Shown: piece by piece, positions 19,287 to 27,785 of the stretch
How the letters are laid out: the number at the start of each line of letters is the position of its first letter
Numbering within the stretch: position 1 is the stretch's first letter
Assembly (NCBI GenBank): GCA_902623075.1
Contig: CACNSD010000001.1
Coordinates: 1-64,000 of the forward strand
Direction: 5' to 3'
DNA from: an uncultured Pelagibacteraceae bacterium
Lineage (GTDB): Bacteria; Pseudomonadota; Alphaproteobacteria; Pelagibacterales; Pelagibacteraceae
Length of the DNA stretch: 64,000 nucleotides
Notes under the pieces: generated by a model
The model's database searches: none
The model's input: only the letters and a program-made list of their open reading frames with translations
Told to the model about the DNA's origin: nothing
Made by a program: the position numbers and the translations under genes

Positions 19287-21208
19287 TCCTCGTATTCTGG
19301 TTGTTCATTGGTTTGTTGATTTTTTGATTTATAAACATTAGCTGTAATATCAGTTGATTTTGCGTCATTAATATTTTCAGCTCTCTGAATTGATTTTGAT
19401 CTACAGTAGTAAAGGCTTTTTAAACCTTTTTTCCAAGCATCAAAGTGAATTTTATGTAATTCTTTTTTATGAACATCTGCTGGTAAAAATAAATTTACAG
19501 ATTGAGCTTGGGAAATATAAGGGGTTCTATCTCCGCTAAGTTCAATTATCCAGTTTTGATTAAGTTCAAAAGCCGTTTTGAAAACATCTTTTTCTAATTC
19601 AGTTAAAAAATCTAAATGACTAACAGATCCTTGATTTGTAGTAATTGTTGACCATGTTTCATCATCATTTTTGCCATGGCTTTCTAATATTTCTTCTAAG
19701 TATCGATTTCTTACATTAAATGAGCCTGATAATGTTTTGTGTGTATAGCTATTTGCTGCAATAGGTTCTACCCCTGGAGATGCTCCTCCACAGATTATTG
19801 AAATAGAAGCAGTTGGGGCAATTGCTGTTTTATTTGAAAATCTTTCTTTGTAACCATATTCAGCTGCATCTGGACATGCTCCTCTTTCCTCAGCTAAATT
19901 TTTTGAAGCTTGATTAACTTTTTCATCAATATTTTTGAATATTTTTTTATTCCAAGATTTAGCCATCACTGACTCAAGAGGAATTCTGTTTTTTTGTAAA
20001 AAAGAGTGAAATCCCATAACACCCAATCCCACACTTCTTTCTCTTTCTGCGGAATATTTTGCGTCTTTAAATTGTTCGGGTGCTTTATTAATAAAATCAG
20101 ATAATACATTGTCTAAAAATCTCATGACATCATTAATCATCTCTGGATCATCTTTCCATTCATCATACTTTTCTAAATTTAAAGAGGACAAACAGCATAC
20201 TGCTGTTCTATCTCTTCCATCTTTGTCAATACCTGTGGGTAAAGTTATTTCACTGCATAAGTTAGATGTTTTAACTGTTAAATTTGCAAGTTTGTGGTGT
20301 TGTGGAATTTGCCTATTAACAGTATCAATATAAATAATATATGGTTCCCCTGTTTCTATTCTAGCAGTTAACAATCTTATCCATAAATTTCTTGCAGAAA
20401 TAGTTTGTTGAATAGTTCCATCGGCAGGACTTTTTAATGCCCATTGTTCATCTGTTTCAACAGCTCTCATAAAAGCGTCTGAAACTAAAACGCCGTGATG
20501 TAAGTTTAATGCTTTTCTATTTGGATCGCCCCCAGTTGGTCTTCTCATTTCTATAAATTCTTCTATCTCTGGATGATCTATAGGTAAGTAACAAGCTGCA
20601 GAGCCTCTTCTCAAGGAACCCTGGCTTATTGCCATTGTTAATGAGTCCATCACTTTAATAAAGGGAATTATTCCTGAAGTCTTGCCAACTTTACCAATTT
20701 TTTCTCCAATTGATCTAAGATTGCCCCAATAACTTCCTATTCCACCGCCTTTAGCTGCTAGCCAAACGTTCTCACTCCAAAGATCTAGAATTCCTCCTAA
20801 ACTATCAGAGGCTTCATTTAAAAAACATGAAATCGGTAGTCCCCTTTTGGTTCCACCATTTGATAAAACTGGTGTAGCTGGCATGAACCAAAGATTACTT
20901 ATGTAATTATAAATTCTCTGCGCATGTAAGTTATCATCTGAATATGTGCTTGCTACTCTGGCAAATAAGTCTTGGTATGACTCGTTTGGTCCAAGATACC
21001 TATCTTTTAAAGTTGCTTTACCGAAGTCGGTAAGATTTGCATCTTTAGAACGATCAATTTTAATTATAACTCCTTTATCGTTTTGAAAAAGTTCGGTTTC
21101 ATTATTTAAAGAAAACAAATCAGGTCTATTGCCTTTTGATAATTCTTTAACTGTAGGACTGTATTCAGAGACAGCTTTCTTGAGTGCTTGCGATAGAATC
21201 TTATTCAT
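19268..21208 (-). CDS. nrdA: Ribonucleotide reductase alpha subunit
   Basis: Catalytic large subunit converting ribonucleoside diphosphates to deoxy forms. The active-site trio is visible as NLCSEITLP (Asn, Cys, Glu), with redox cysteines in LPISCFLNE and TAVCCLSSLNL and the C-terminal shuttle pair in EECLSCQ. At 646 residues it is over 100 shorter than E. coli NrdA. The N-terminus lacks a recognisable ATP-cone (no KRDG.xE block), which suggests loss of the overall dATP activity switch; that is inference. Start ATG at 21208, 33 bp from an NrdR-like box. Confidence 0.96.
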   Translation of the reverse strand: MNKILSQALKKAVSEYSPTVKELSKGNRPDLFSLNNETELFQNDKGVIIKIDRSKDANLTDFGKATLKDRYLGPNESYQDLFARVASTYSDDNLHAQRIYNYISNLWFMPATPVLSNGGTKRGLPISCFLNEASDSLGGILDLWSENVWLAAKGGGIGSYWGNLRSIGEKIGKVGKTSGIIPFIKVMDSLTMAISQGSLRRGSAACYLPIDHPEIEEFIEMRRPTGGDPNRKALNLHHGVLVSDAFMRAVETDEQWALKSPADGTIQQTISARNLWIRLLTARIETGEPYIIYIDTVNRQIPQHHKLANLTVKTSNLCSEITLPTGIDKDGRDRTAVCCLSSLNLEKYDEWKDDPEMINDVMRFLDNVLSDFINKAPEQFKDAKYSAERERSVGLGVMGFHSFLQKNRIPLESVMAKSWNKKIFKNIDEKVNQASKNLAEERGACPDAAEYGYKERFSNKTAIAPTASISIICGGASPGVEPIAANSYTHKTLSGSFNVRNRYLEEILESHGKNDDETWSTITTNQGSVSHLDFLTELEKDVFKTAFELNQNWIIELSGDRTPYISQAQSVNLFLPADVHKKELHKIHFDAWKKGLKSLYYCRSKSIQRAENINDAKSTDITANVYKSKNQQTNEQPEYEECLSCQ

Positions 21209-21241
21209 AATGTTTACTATAATTTGTTATTTTAACGAAAA

Positions 21242-21288
21242 CAACTATATGTTGTAGGCGTTTATGGTTGATATACTATATAAACTTT
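21242..21288 (-). promoter_or_regulatory. Tandem NrdR-box-like operator upstream of nrdAB
   Basis: Two similar sites lie in the nrdA-phosphomutase intergenic region. Site 1 (21242-21257) reads CAACTATATGTTGTAG and matches the NrdR core CwAtATaTwG at nine of ten positions; it is part of the inverted repeat ACAAC-TATAT-GTTGT. Site 2 (21273-21288) reads ATACTATATAAACTTT and keeps the left half-site. Their CTATAT cores are exactly 31 bp apart, the three-turn spacing known for NrdR operators. They lie 33-80 bp before the nrdA start, suitable for repression. The plus-strand phosphomutase starts 78 bp away on the other side. Confidence 0.72.
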
Positions 21289-21365
21289 AAATCAACAGAA
21301 CATTTATAGAACGCGACAAAATATTTTTCAATAAAAAAATTCAAAAAAGAGTAAGTAATTAACAA

Positions 21366-22820
21366 ATGAGTGAAAAAATAAAAATTGATCCCTACGGTTT
21401 TAGAGAATATGACGCTCGCTGGTTGTACGAGAAAGACATCAACGATGAGGGAATCGCGAATCTAGGGAAAGGTTTGGGGACTCAAATAAAAAAACACACA
21501 AAGAAAAAAAATCCAAGAATTATAGTAGGTCATGATTATAGATCTTACAGTGAAAAAATAAAAACTGCTCTTAAAAGAGGACTGATCTCAACAGGATGTA
21601 ATATAGAGGATATAGGATTATCATTATCACCTATGGTTTATTTTGCTCAATTCAATTTAAATGCAGATGCTGTTGCTATGGTTACAGCAAGTCATAACGA
21701 AAATGGTTGGACAGGAGTAAAAATGGGAATTGTGAAAGGATTAACACACGCACCAGAAGAAATGAGAGAGCTGAAAGAAATTACTTTAAACCAAGATTTT
21801 TCAGAAGGTAAAGGAAATGAGAAAAAAATTAAAAATTTCGATAAAATTTATAAAAATGACTTAATAAGCAAAAATAAATTAAATAAAAATTTGAAAGCTG
21901 TTGTTGCTTGTGGAAACGGTACAGCTGGAATTTTTGCACCAGATATTTTAAGGGGTATTGGATGTGAAGTGATTGAATTGGATTGTAATCTAGATTGGAA
22001 TTTCCCTAAATATAATCCAAACCCTGAGGATTTAGAAATGCTTCATGCTATTGCGAAATCTGTAAAAGACAATGATGCAGATATTGGTTTTGGTTTTGAT
22101 GGAGATGGAGATAGAGTTGGTGTGATTGATAATAATGGTAATGAAATATTTTCTGACAAAATAGGTCTTTTAATAGCTAGAAATTTATCAAAAAAATACA
22201 AAAACTCTAAATTTATAGTTGATGTAAAATCAACAAGTTTATATTCAAAAGATCAAATATTAAAAGAAAATAATTGTAAAACAATTTATTGGAAAACTGG
22301 TCATTCACACATAAAAAGGAAAGTAAATACTGAAAATGCTTTAGCTGGATTTGAAAAAAGCGGACATTTTTTCTTTAATAAACCATTAGGATTTGGATAT
22401 GACGATGGTATCAATTCAGCAATTCAAGTATGTCATTTATTAGATAATCAAAATAAAAATATAAGTGAAATTATATATGAATTACCTAAAACTTATCAAA
22501 CTCCAACTATGGCGCCTTTTTGTAAAGATGAAGAAAAATATATTGTTGTAGAAGATTTAGTTAAACAAATTAAAAACTTACAAGAAAATAAAACTGTTAT
22601 AGATGGTCAAGTAATTAACGAAATTTTAACTGTTAATGGAATTAGATTTTCTTTTGAAGATGGATCTTGGGGACTTATAAGAGCTTCTTCAAATAAACCA
22701 TCTTTAGTCATTGTTACTGAAAGCCCCACCTCAGATGAAAGAAAGAAAAAAATCTTTGATTTTATTGACGATTTATTACAAAAAACAGGTAAAGTTGGAG
22801 AATATGATCAAAAAATCTAA
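21366..22820 (+). CDS. Phosphomannomutase/phosphoglucomutase
   Basis: Alpha-D-phosphohexomutase of 484 residues, interconverting hexose 1- and 6-phosphates for cell-surface sugar synthesis. The phosphoserine loop is TASHNENGWTG (near residue 110), the metal loop GFDGDGDRVG (near 247), the sugar-binding GFEKSGHFFF (near 327), and a phosphate-binding RASSNKPSL near the C-terminus. The GHSHIKRK and FEKSGH segments match bacterial ManB/AlgC-type PMM/PGM. Which hexose dominates is not decidable. Its 3' end overlaps the convergent coiled-coil gene by 4 bp. Confidence 0.92.
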   Translation: MSEKIKIDPYGFREYDARWLYEKDINDEGIANLGKGLGTQIKKHTKKKNPRIIVGHDYRSYSEKIKTALKRGLISTGCNIEDIGLSLSPMVYFAQFNLNADAVAMVTASHNENGWTGVKMGIVKGLTHAPEEMRELKEITLNQDFSEGKGNEKKIKNFDKIYKNDLISKNKLNKNLKAVVACGNGTAGIFAPDILRGIGCEVIELDCNLDWNFPKYNPNPEDLEMLHAIAKSVKDNDADIGFGFDGDGDRVGVIDNNGNEIFSDKIGLLIARNLSKKYKNSKFIVDVKSTSLYSKDQILKENNCKTIYWKTGHSHIKRKVNTENALAGFEKSGHFFFNKPLGFGYDDGINSAIQVCHLLDNQNKNISEIIYELPKTYQTPTMAPFCKDEEKYIVVEDLVKQIKNLQENKTVIDGQVINEILTVNGIRFSFEDGSWGLIRASSNKPSLVIVTESPTSDERKKKIFDFIDDLLQKTGKVGEYDQKI

Positions 22821-23977
22821 TTTTTTAAATTATCTTCATCTTTTTTAGTTTCTAAACTTTCCTCATCTTTTTTAGTTTCTAAACTTTCTTCATCATTTTT
22901 AATTTCTAAATTATCAACGCTCTGAGTATTTTTTTGCTCAGGAGTCTGATCACTATAAAATTTTCTAACTAGTTCTTCTTCTTTAAGTCGCTGCTGCTCA
23001 TCAAATTTTTTCTCCCATTCTTCCATTCGTCTATTTTCCTCTTCTATCCTCTGTTTTTCAGCTATTTCAGCTAATCGAATTCTCTCATTTTCTTGTTCAA
23101 TTCTTTTTTGTCTTTCCTCCTCAATTTTCAATTCTCTTTCTCTTTGACGCCTTTCATTTTCTCTATTTATTCTTTCACGTTCAGCCTCTTTTAGTTCTTT
23201 TTCTCTAACTCTTAATTCTTCTTCTTTTGCTCTTTGCTCAGCCTCTTCTTGTAAAATCTGTCTTTGAATTTCTTGCTGTCTTTCTGTTTCAAGGTCTCTT
23301 AATCTTTCTTCCATTTCTTTAAGTTTTTCTTGCTCATATTTGAGCTTCCTAGCAGCCTCTCTTAATCTTTGCTCTTCTTCTAGTCTATTTTTCCTTTCAA
23401 TTTCTTTTAATCTTAATTTTTCTTGTCTTTCTTTTTCCTTTTCTTCTCTTCTCTTTTGAGCCTCTAGTTCTTTATTTTTTAATTCTTCCTCTCTAATTTT
23501 AATATTTTCTTCTCTTATTCTTTGTCTCTCTAACATTTTTAATCTTAAATCTTCCTGTTTTAGCTTTCTCGCTTCCTCTCTAAGTTTTCTTGTTTCTTCA
23601 TCTTTTATTTTTTTCTGTTCTATTTTAATTCTTTGAGCTTCTATTTTTTGTCTTTTTTCTTCATTCTTTTTTTCTTGCTTTTCGTTTTCAATAACTAATT
23701 TTTTTTGAAAAAGGATTTTCTTTCTTTCTTCTTTTTGTTCATCTTGCTTAGCTTTTTTTGCTAATTTTTTTTCTAAAATTAAATCTCTTTTTTTTTCTTT
23801 TTCTAATTGTTTTTGCAATGCTAGATCTTTTTTAATCTTATTTTTTTTATAATTTTTAAGAAGTGAGGAAACTTTACTTTTAGTTTTGTCTATTGGATCA
23901 AATAAATTTTTTTGGATATGTTTGTTTATATCTTTTATTGAAACCATATTTAAAAGTATCAATTTGAATAATAACAC
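22817..23977 (-). CDS. Long charged coiled-coil protein, function unknown
   Basis: A 386-residue protein made almost wholly of Lys, Glu, Arg, Gln and Leu in heptad-like order from about residue 40 to 345. It is predicted to be a single long alpha-helical coiled coil. There is no clear membrane segment beyond a short hydrophobic start (MLLFKLILLNMVSI); Met12 is a plausible alternative start. The C-terminus carries three tandem 9-residue units (see repeat at 22834-22914). I do not recognise a family: TolA-like or cytoskeletal proteins are only superficially similar. The frame is open and neatly stopped, so it is likely real. Confidence 0.72.
   Translation of the reverse strand: MLLFKLILLNMVSIKDINKHIQKNLFDPIDKTKSKVSSLLKNYKKNKIKKDLALQKQLEKEKKRDLILEKKLAKKAKQDEQKEERKKILFQKKLVIENEKQEKKNEEKRQKIEAQRIKIEQKKIKDEETRKLREEARKLKQEDLRLKMLERQRIREENIKIREEELKNKELEAQKRREEKEKERQEKLRLKEIERKNRLEEEQRLREAARKLKYEQEKLKEMEERLRDLETERQQEIQRQILQEEAEQRAKEEELRVREKELKEAERERINRENERRQRERELKIEEERQKRIEQENERIRLAEIAEKQRIEEENRRMEEWEKKFDEQQRLKEEELVRKFYSDQTPEQKNTQSVDNLEIKNDEESLETKKDEESLETKKDEDNLKN
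22834..22914 (-). repeat. Three tandem 27-bp units in the coiled-coil gene
   Basis: Units at 22834-22860, 22861-22887 and 22888-22914, each encoding nine residues: IKNDEESLE, TKKDEESLE and TKKDEDNLK. The first two in plus-strand order are nearly identical; the third has drifted. In-frame tandem duplication at the 3' end of a low-complexity gene probably varies in copy number between strains. Confidence 0.85.
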
Positions 23978-24113
23978 TAAATATTATTTGTGGCTAATTT
24001 GAGTTTTTTTTTAACACAACCTAAGATTGTTAGAATTTGAATTTGTCAATAAAATTTATTTTCAACTAATAAGTGTTCATTAAAACTAAAAGAATCACAT
24101 AACTTAATAATGT

Positions 24114-24151
24114 GAGGTGATGGAGGGAGACTGAAGTCACCTCTTTTTTTT
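24114..24151 (+). terminator. Orphan intrinsic terminator on the plus strand
   Basis: Perfect 7-bp stem GAGGTGA (24114-24120) / TCACCTC (24137-24143) with a 16-base loop, followed by eight T residues (24144-24151). The T tract is only on the plus strand, so it terminates plus-strand transcripts. Yet both flanking genes are on the minus strand and no plus-strand protein gene ends nearby; the nearest, the phosphomutase, ends 1.3 kb upstream. It may close a short non-coding RNA. Confidence 0.65.
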
Positions 24152-24935
24152 ATAACTTTAAATATTCATAAAAAAATTTAAACGATACTACTAAAAGAAA
24201 AATTCCAAAAAACTTGCTGATTTTATTTTTGTCAATACTGTGAACCGTTTTGGCACCAATTCTTGCCATGAATGTTGTTATAGGAATAAAAATTAAAAAA
24301 GCTGGAATATTTATAAAACCTATACTTAACGGAAGACTTGATTTTAAATAATTACCTGAAAGTAAGAATCCTAATGCTCCAAATAATGCTATTAAAAAAC
24401 CAATTGCAGCTGAACTACCAATGGCTTTATTTATTGAGTAACCAAAAAATTTTAGAATTGGTACATTCATAATAGCTCCTCCAATACCCATTGGTGCGGA
24501 TATAAAACCAACTACTAGTCCAAATATGACTTTAATATATAATTTCATGTGTGAAATAATATTCTGTTCTTTTTCTTTACTAAGAAGAAAATAAATCCCA
24601 AAAAAGAAAATCATAATCGAAAAAAATAAAAGTAAGGATTTTGTTTTTAGAGAAGCGGCAAAAATTGTTCCAATAATAACCCCTATTACAACAAACAAAC
24701 CATAGTTTTTAACTATTTCAAAATCAACTGCTTTCAATTTATGATGTGTTAAAACTGAAACAGTTGACGTAGGTACAATTATTGCAAATGAAGTTCCTAC
24801 AGCTAAGTGCATTATAAATTGTTGATCAACACCTAGAGATCCAAAAATATAGTATAGGAATGGTACAGTTATTAAACCCCCGCCAATACCAAACAACCCA
24901 GCGACAAAACCAACCGGTATGGCTGTTAAAGCCAT
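24150..24935 (-). CDS. TauE/SafE family sulfite/anion exporter
   Basis: A 261-residue inner-membrane protein with about seven or eight hydrophobic segments. The repeated family signature appears twice: GLFGIGGGLITVPFL near residue 14 and APMGIGGAIMNVPIL near residue 146. Members export sulfite, sulfoacetate or other organic sulfur anions. Sulfite export would fit the sulfonate genes in the right part of this window, but the gene is 24 kb away from them and substrate is inferred. The 3' end touches the orphan plus-strand terminator. Confidence 0.87.
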   Translation of the reverse strand: MALTAIPVGFVAGLFGIGGGLITVPFLYYIFGSLGVDQQFIMHLAVGTSFAIIVPTSTVSVLTHHKLKAVDFEIVKNYGLFVVIGVIIGTIFAASLKTKSLLLFFSIMIFFFGIYFLLSKEKEQNIISHMKLYIKVIFGLVVGFISAPMGIGGAIMNVPILKFFGYSINKAIGSSAAIGFLIALFGALGFLLSGNYLKSSLPLSIGFINIPAFLIFIPITTFMARIGAKTVHSIDKNKISKFFGIFLLVVSFKFFYEYLKL

Positions 24936-24975
24936 TAATAAAATTATATAACTATATTCGTTTGCTAAAATTGAA

Positions 24976-25968
24976 TTAAGCAGACTGCCCTACTCTAGTG
25001 TCAACATTATTGTATTTAATTTTATCCATAATGTGATCAATTTTTTTCACATCGGCATCTCTTACACACATATTTTCACTTAAATATCTTTTCCAATAAC
25101 TTGCACCTGTTTGACCGTGAAATAAACCTAGAGTATGCCTCATGATTTGATTTAATCTTGTACCTTTTTTTAATTCTTTTTTAACATAAGGGATAAGTTG
25201 TTCAATTACATCCTGTCTACTTGGAACGTCGTCATTATTAAATATTTCCCTTTCGATATCCGCTAGTAAATAAGGAGTATGATATGCCGCTCTTCCAATC
25301 ATTACACCGTCAGTTTTTTCTAATTGAGGTTTTATTTCTTCCACAGAAGTAATTCCTCCGTTTATTATAATCTCTTCTTTAGGAAAATCCTCTTTTAATT
25401 TATAAACATACTCATATTTTAAAGGTGGAATATTTAAATTTTGCTTTGGTGTAAATTTTCCCAACATTGCTTTTCTTGCATGAATGATAAAAGTTTTAAT
25501 TCCTGTTGTTCTTAAAGTTGAAATAAAATTGTATAAATTTTCATAATCTTCTACATCATCGTAACCAATTCTTGTTTTGATTGTTACTGGAAGTTTTGTG
25601 ACTGATTGCATTTTACTTAAACAGTCTGCTACCAAATTTGGTTCTTTCATTAAACAGGCGCCAAATCTATTTTTTTCAACTTTTTTACTAGGGCAACCTA
25701 AGTTTAGATTAATTTCATCATAACCAAAGTCTTGACCTACTTTCGTTGCTTCAGCTAAAAGTTTTGGGGAAGAACCCCCTAATTGAAGAGCTACAGGCTT
25801 TTCGTTAATATTAAATTCTAATAGTTTTTTTCTATCTCCTCTATTTATAGCTTCATCGACTATCATCTCAGTATAAAGAAGAGTATTTTTGGATATTAAT
25901 CTAAGAAAATATCGTTCATGACGATCTGTACAATCCATCATAGGAGCGACTGATACTTTCCTGTTCAT
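24976..25968 (-). CDS. dusA: tRNA-dihydrouridine synthase A
   Basis: FMN-dependent reductase making dihydrouridine in the tRNA D-loop (positions 20/20a for DusA). The 330 residues begin with the family start VSVAPMMDCTDRHERYFLRL; the active-site cysteine lies in NLNLGCPSKKVEKNRFGACLM. TIKTRIGYDD, HARKA and NGGITSVEE follow, and MRHTLGLFHGQ in the C-terminal helical domain is DusA-typical. A separate gene 23 bp downstream of rpoZ on the same strand. Confidence 0.95.
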   Translation of the reverse strand: MNRKVSVAPMMDCTDRHERYFLRLISKNTLLYTEMIVDEAINRGDRKKLLEFNINEKPVALQLGGSSPKLLAEATKVGQDFGYDEINLNLGCPSKKVEKNRFGACLMKEPNLVADCLSKMQSVTKLPVTIKTRIGYDDVEDYENLYNFISTLRTTGIKTFIIHARKAMLGKFTPKQNLNIPPLKYEYVYKLKEDFPKEEIIINGGITSVEEIKPQLEKTDGVMIGRAAYHTPYLLADIEREIFNNDDVPSRQDVIEQLIPYVKKELKKGTRLNQIMRHTLGLFHGQTGASYWKRYLSENMCVRDADVKKIDHIMDKIKYNNVDTRVGQSA

Positions 25969-25990
25969 GGTACTATTTTATATTATTTTT

Positions 25991-26527
25991 TTATGAGTTT
26001 GAAGCTTCAGTGTCGTCTGAAGTTACGTCCACTTCTTTGTTTTCTGACTCTGACACTTCGTCTAAAGAAACTTCTCCCTGCTCATTCATGGTTTCTTCAC
26101 CTACTGAATTATCAACATCTGCTGTTGCTGTTTCAGATAGTTCCGCCAAATCTTCTTTTGTTACCTGAATTTTTTCCGGTGTTTTTCTAGCTCTTTTAGA
26201 CGGTAAAATTGGAGTACCACTTTTTGAAATTTCACCTTTGTATAAATTTTCGAAATCATCACCTATATCCTCGTCATCTTCTGCAGTATCATCAACTTGT
26301 TCAACATGTTTTCTAAGCTTGTAAACTGCACTATCAGTTAAATCTGAAACTTTAATTTTTTCTTCAGCAATTTCTCTTAAAGAAATAACTGTATTTTTGT
26401 CGTTATCTCTATCTATTGTTGGTTCAATTCCTGCATTAAGTTGAGTAGCTCTCTCTTTAGCAACAAGTACTAATTCATAAGGGCTCTCTACTTTATCTAT
26501 ACAATCTTCTACGGTTACTCGTGCCAT
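25991..26527 (-). CDS. rpoZ: RNA polymerase omega subunit with long acidic tail
   Basis: The first ~70 residues are a clear omega subunit: MARVTVEDCIDKVESPYELVLVAKERA, then ISLREIAEEKI, which helps assemble beta' in RNA polymerase. Omega is usually 70-130 residues; here 178 residues include a roughly 100-residue tail very rich in Asp, Glu, Ser and Thr, with one basic patch (LPSKRARKTPEKIQ). The tail is low complexity and probably disordered. Start ATG at 26527 is supported by the canonical N-terminus. Confidence 0.92.
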   Translation of the reverse strand: MARVTVEDCIDKVESPYELVLVAKERATQLNAGIEPTIDRDNDKNTVISLREIAEEKIKVSDLTDSAVYKLRKHVEQVDDTAEDDEDIGDDFENLYKGEISKSGTPILPSKRARKTPEKIQVTKEDLAELSETATADVDNSVGEETMNEQGEVSLDEVSESENKEVDVTSDDTEASNS

Positions 26528-26570
26528 GCGGAGTGTCTACACAGTGAGTCTTTAAAAATCAAGGGCTATT

Positions 26571-27776
26571 TTATAAATATTGAGGATTAAGCTTATTTTT
26601 GACCAAATAAAGTAAAATAATTGATCCAAAAATATAGGTTCCAGATACAACTGCTATCTGTTCAATTGAAAGACCAATATCAATCAAAAAACCAAATAAA
26701 GCTGTACCAAAAGCTGTTGCGAATACCATCAATGCTGTTGTTAGAGCTTTTATAGATCCAATAAATTTAACACCATAAATCTCAGCCCAAGTTGAGGAAC
26801 CAAGAACATTTGCCAAGCCATTGGTTACCCCAAGTAAACCAAAAAATACAAACGAAGATAGCGGCGCATTAAAATAATAAAGAACTACTGTTGAAAAAAA
26901 AAGAGGAATATTCATATAAATCAATAATTTTCTACTTGAAAATTTATCAATTAAAAATCCTGATAAAAAAAGAGTGATTACTGATAAAATTGAATAAGCC
27001 ATAAATGATTGTGCAATCACGTAAGGCCCCCATTCTTTAGAAGAAGATATAAAAGACTGATAAACAAAAGATCCTGTTGCAATCCATGGCATGGCTAACA
27101 TCGTCATACAAATGATGTAAAATCTATAATCTTTTAAAACTTCAATTCTTTTCCATTGTTTAATTTCTTTATTATTTTCTTCTACTTTAGACTCTTCTCT
27201 CGTATCTAGCTTGACCTCTTTGACTAAAATAAAAGTTGCAATAGGTAAAACAAGTATAACTAAAATTGAAATTGAAACCCAGATATCTCTCCATTCTATA
27301 AAAGTTAATAAGAAAACAATTAAAACTGGCATTATAAATTCGGCTAATGACAAACCTAACCAGCCTGTACTTAATGCTCTTCCTCTATTTTTTTCAAAGA
27401 AACGAGATATTGTTGTAGTTGCCGTATGACTTGATAAGCCTTGGCCCGCTAAACGCATTAAAAAAATTCCTATAAATAAAAAAATAACAGATGAAATCTT
27501 CGAAAATATAAAACAGGATACAGATAAAAAAATTATAACATAAGATGCAAAGTTTAAGATATTTACATCATCAATTTTTTTTCCAATCCAAACTAAAACA
27601 ATACTACTCAATAATGTTGCTGATGCATAAATTGAGCCAAATTGTCCGTGTGTTATTGATAAGGCGTCTCTAATACTAGAATTAAACAAACCAAGAAAAA
27701 AACTCTGTCCAAAGCTTGAAAAAAATGTAAAAATAAACCCAAATACAATTACTTTTAAACTTAAACTTTTAAACAT
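26571..27776 (-). CDS. Major facilitator superfamily transporter
   Basis: A 401-residue protein with about twelve membrane helices in two six-helix halves separated by a charged central loop (around residues 195-215, KLDTREESKVEENNKEIKQWKR). Segments such as GQFGSIYASATLLSSIVLVWIGKKID and SRFFEKNRGRALSTGWLGLSLAEFI match MFS loop motifs. A monocarboxylate/oxalate-formate-like subgroup is possible, but no substrate can be assigned. It is divergent from the dehydrogenase gene starting 9 bp away, leaving very little room for two promoters. Confidence 0.88.
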   Translation of the reverse strand: MFKSLSLKVIVFGFIFTFFSSFGQSFFLGLFNSSIRDALSITHGQFGSIYASATLLSSIVLVWIGKKIDDVNILNFASYVIIFLSVSCFIFSKISSVIFLFIGIFLMRLAGQGLSSHTATTTISRFFEKNRGRALSTGWLGLSLAEFIMPVLIVFLLTFIEWRDIWVSISILVILVLPIATFILVKEVKLDTREESKVEENNKEIKQWKRIEVLKDYRFYIICMTMLAMPWIATGSFVYQSFISSSKEWGPYVIAQSFMAYSILSVITLFLSGFLIDKFSSRKLLIYMNIPLFFSTVVLYYFNAPLSSFVFFGLLGVTNGLANVLGSSTWAEIYGVKFIGSIKALTTALMVFATAFGTALFGFLIDIGLSIEQIAVVSGTYIFGSIILLYLVKNKLNPQYL

Positions 27777-27785
27777 AAAAAAATT

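Noticed and set aside
22817-23977. TolA-like identity for the coiled-coil protein
   Set aside because: It lacks a clear N-terminal transmembrane anchor and the TolA C-terminal domain, and no tol-pal genes are near; resemblance is compositional only.
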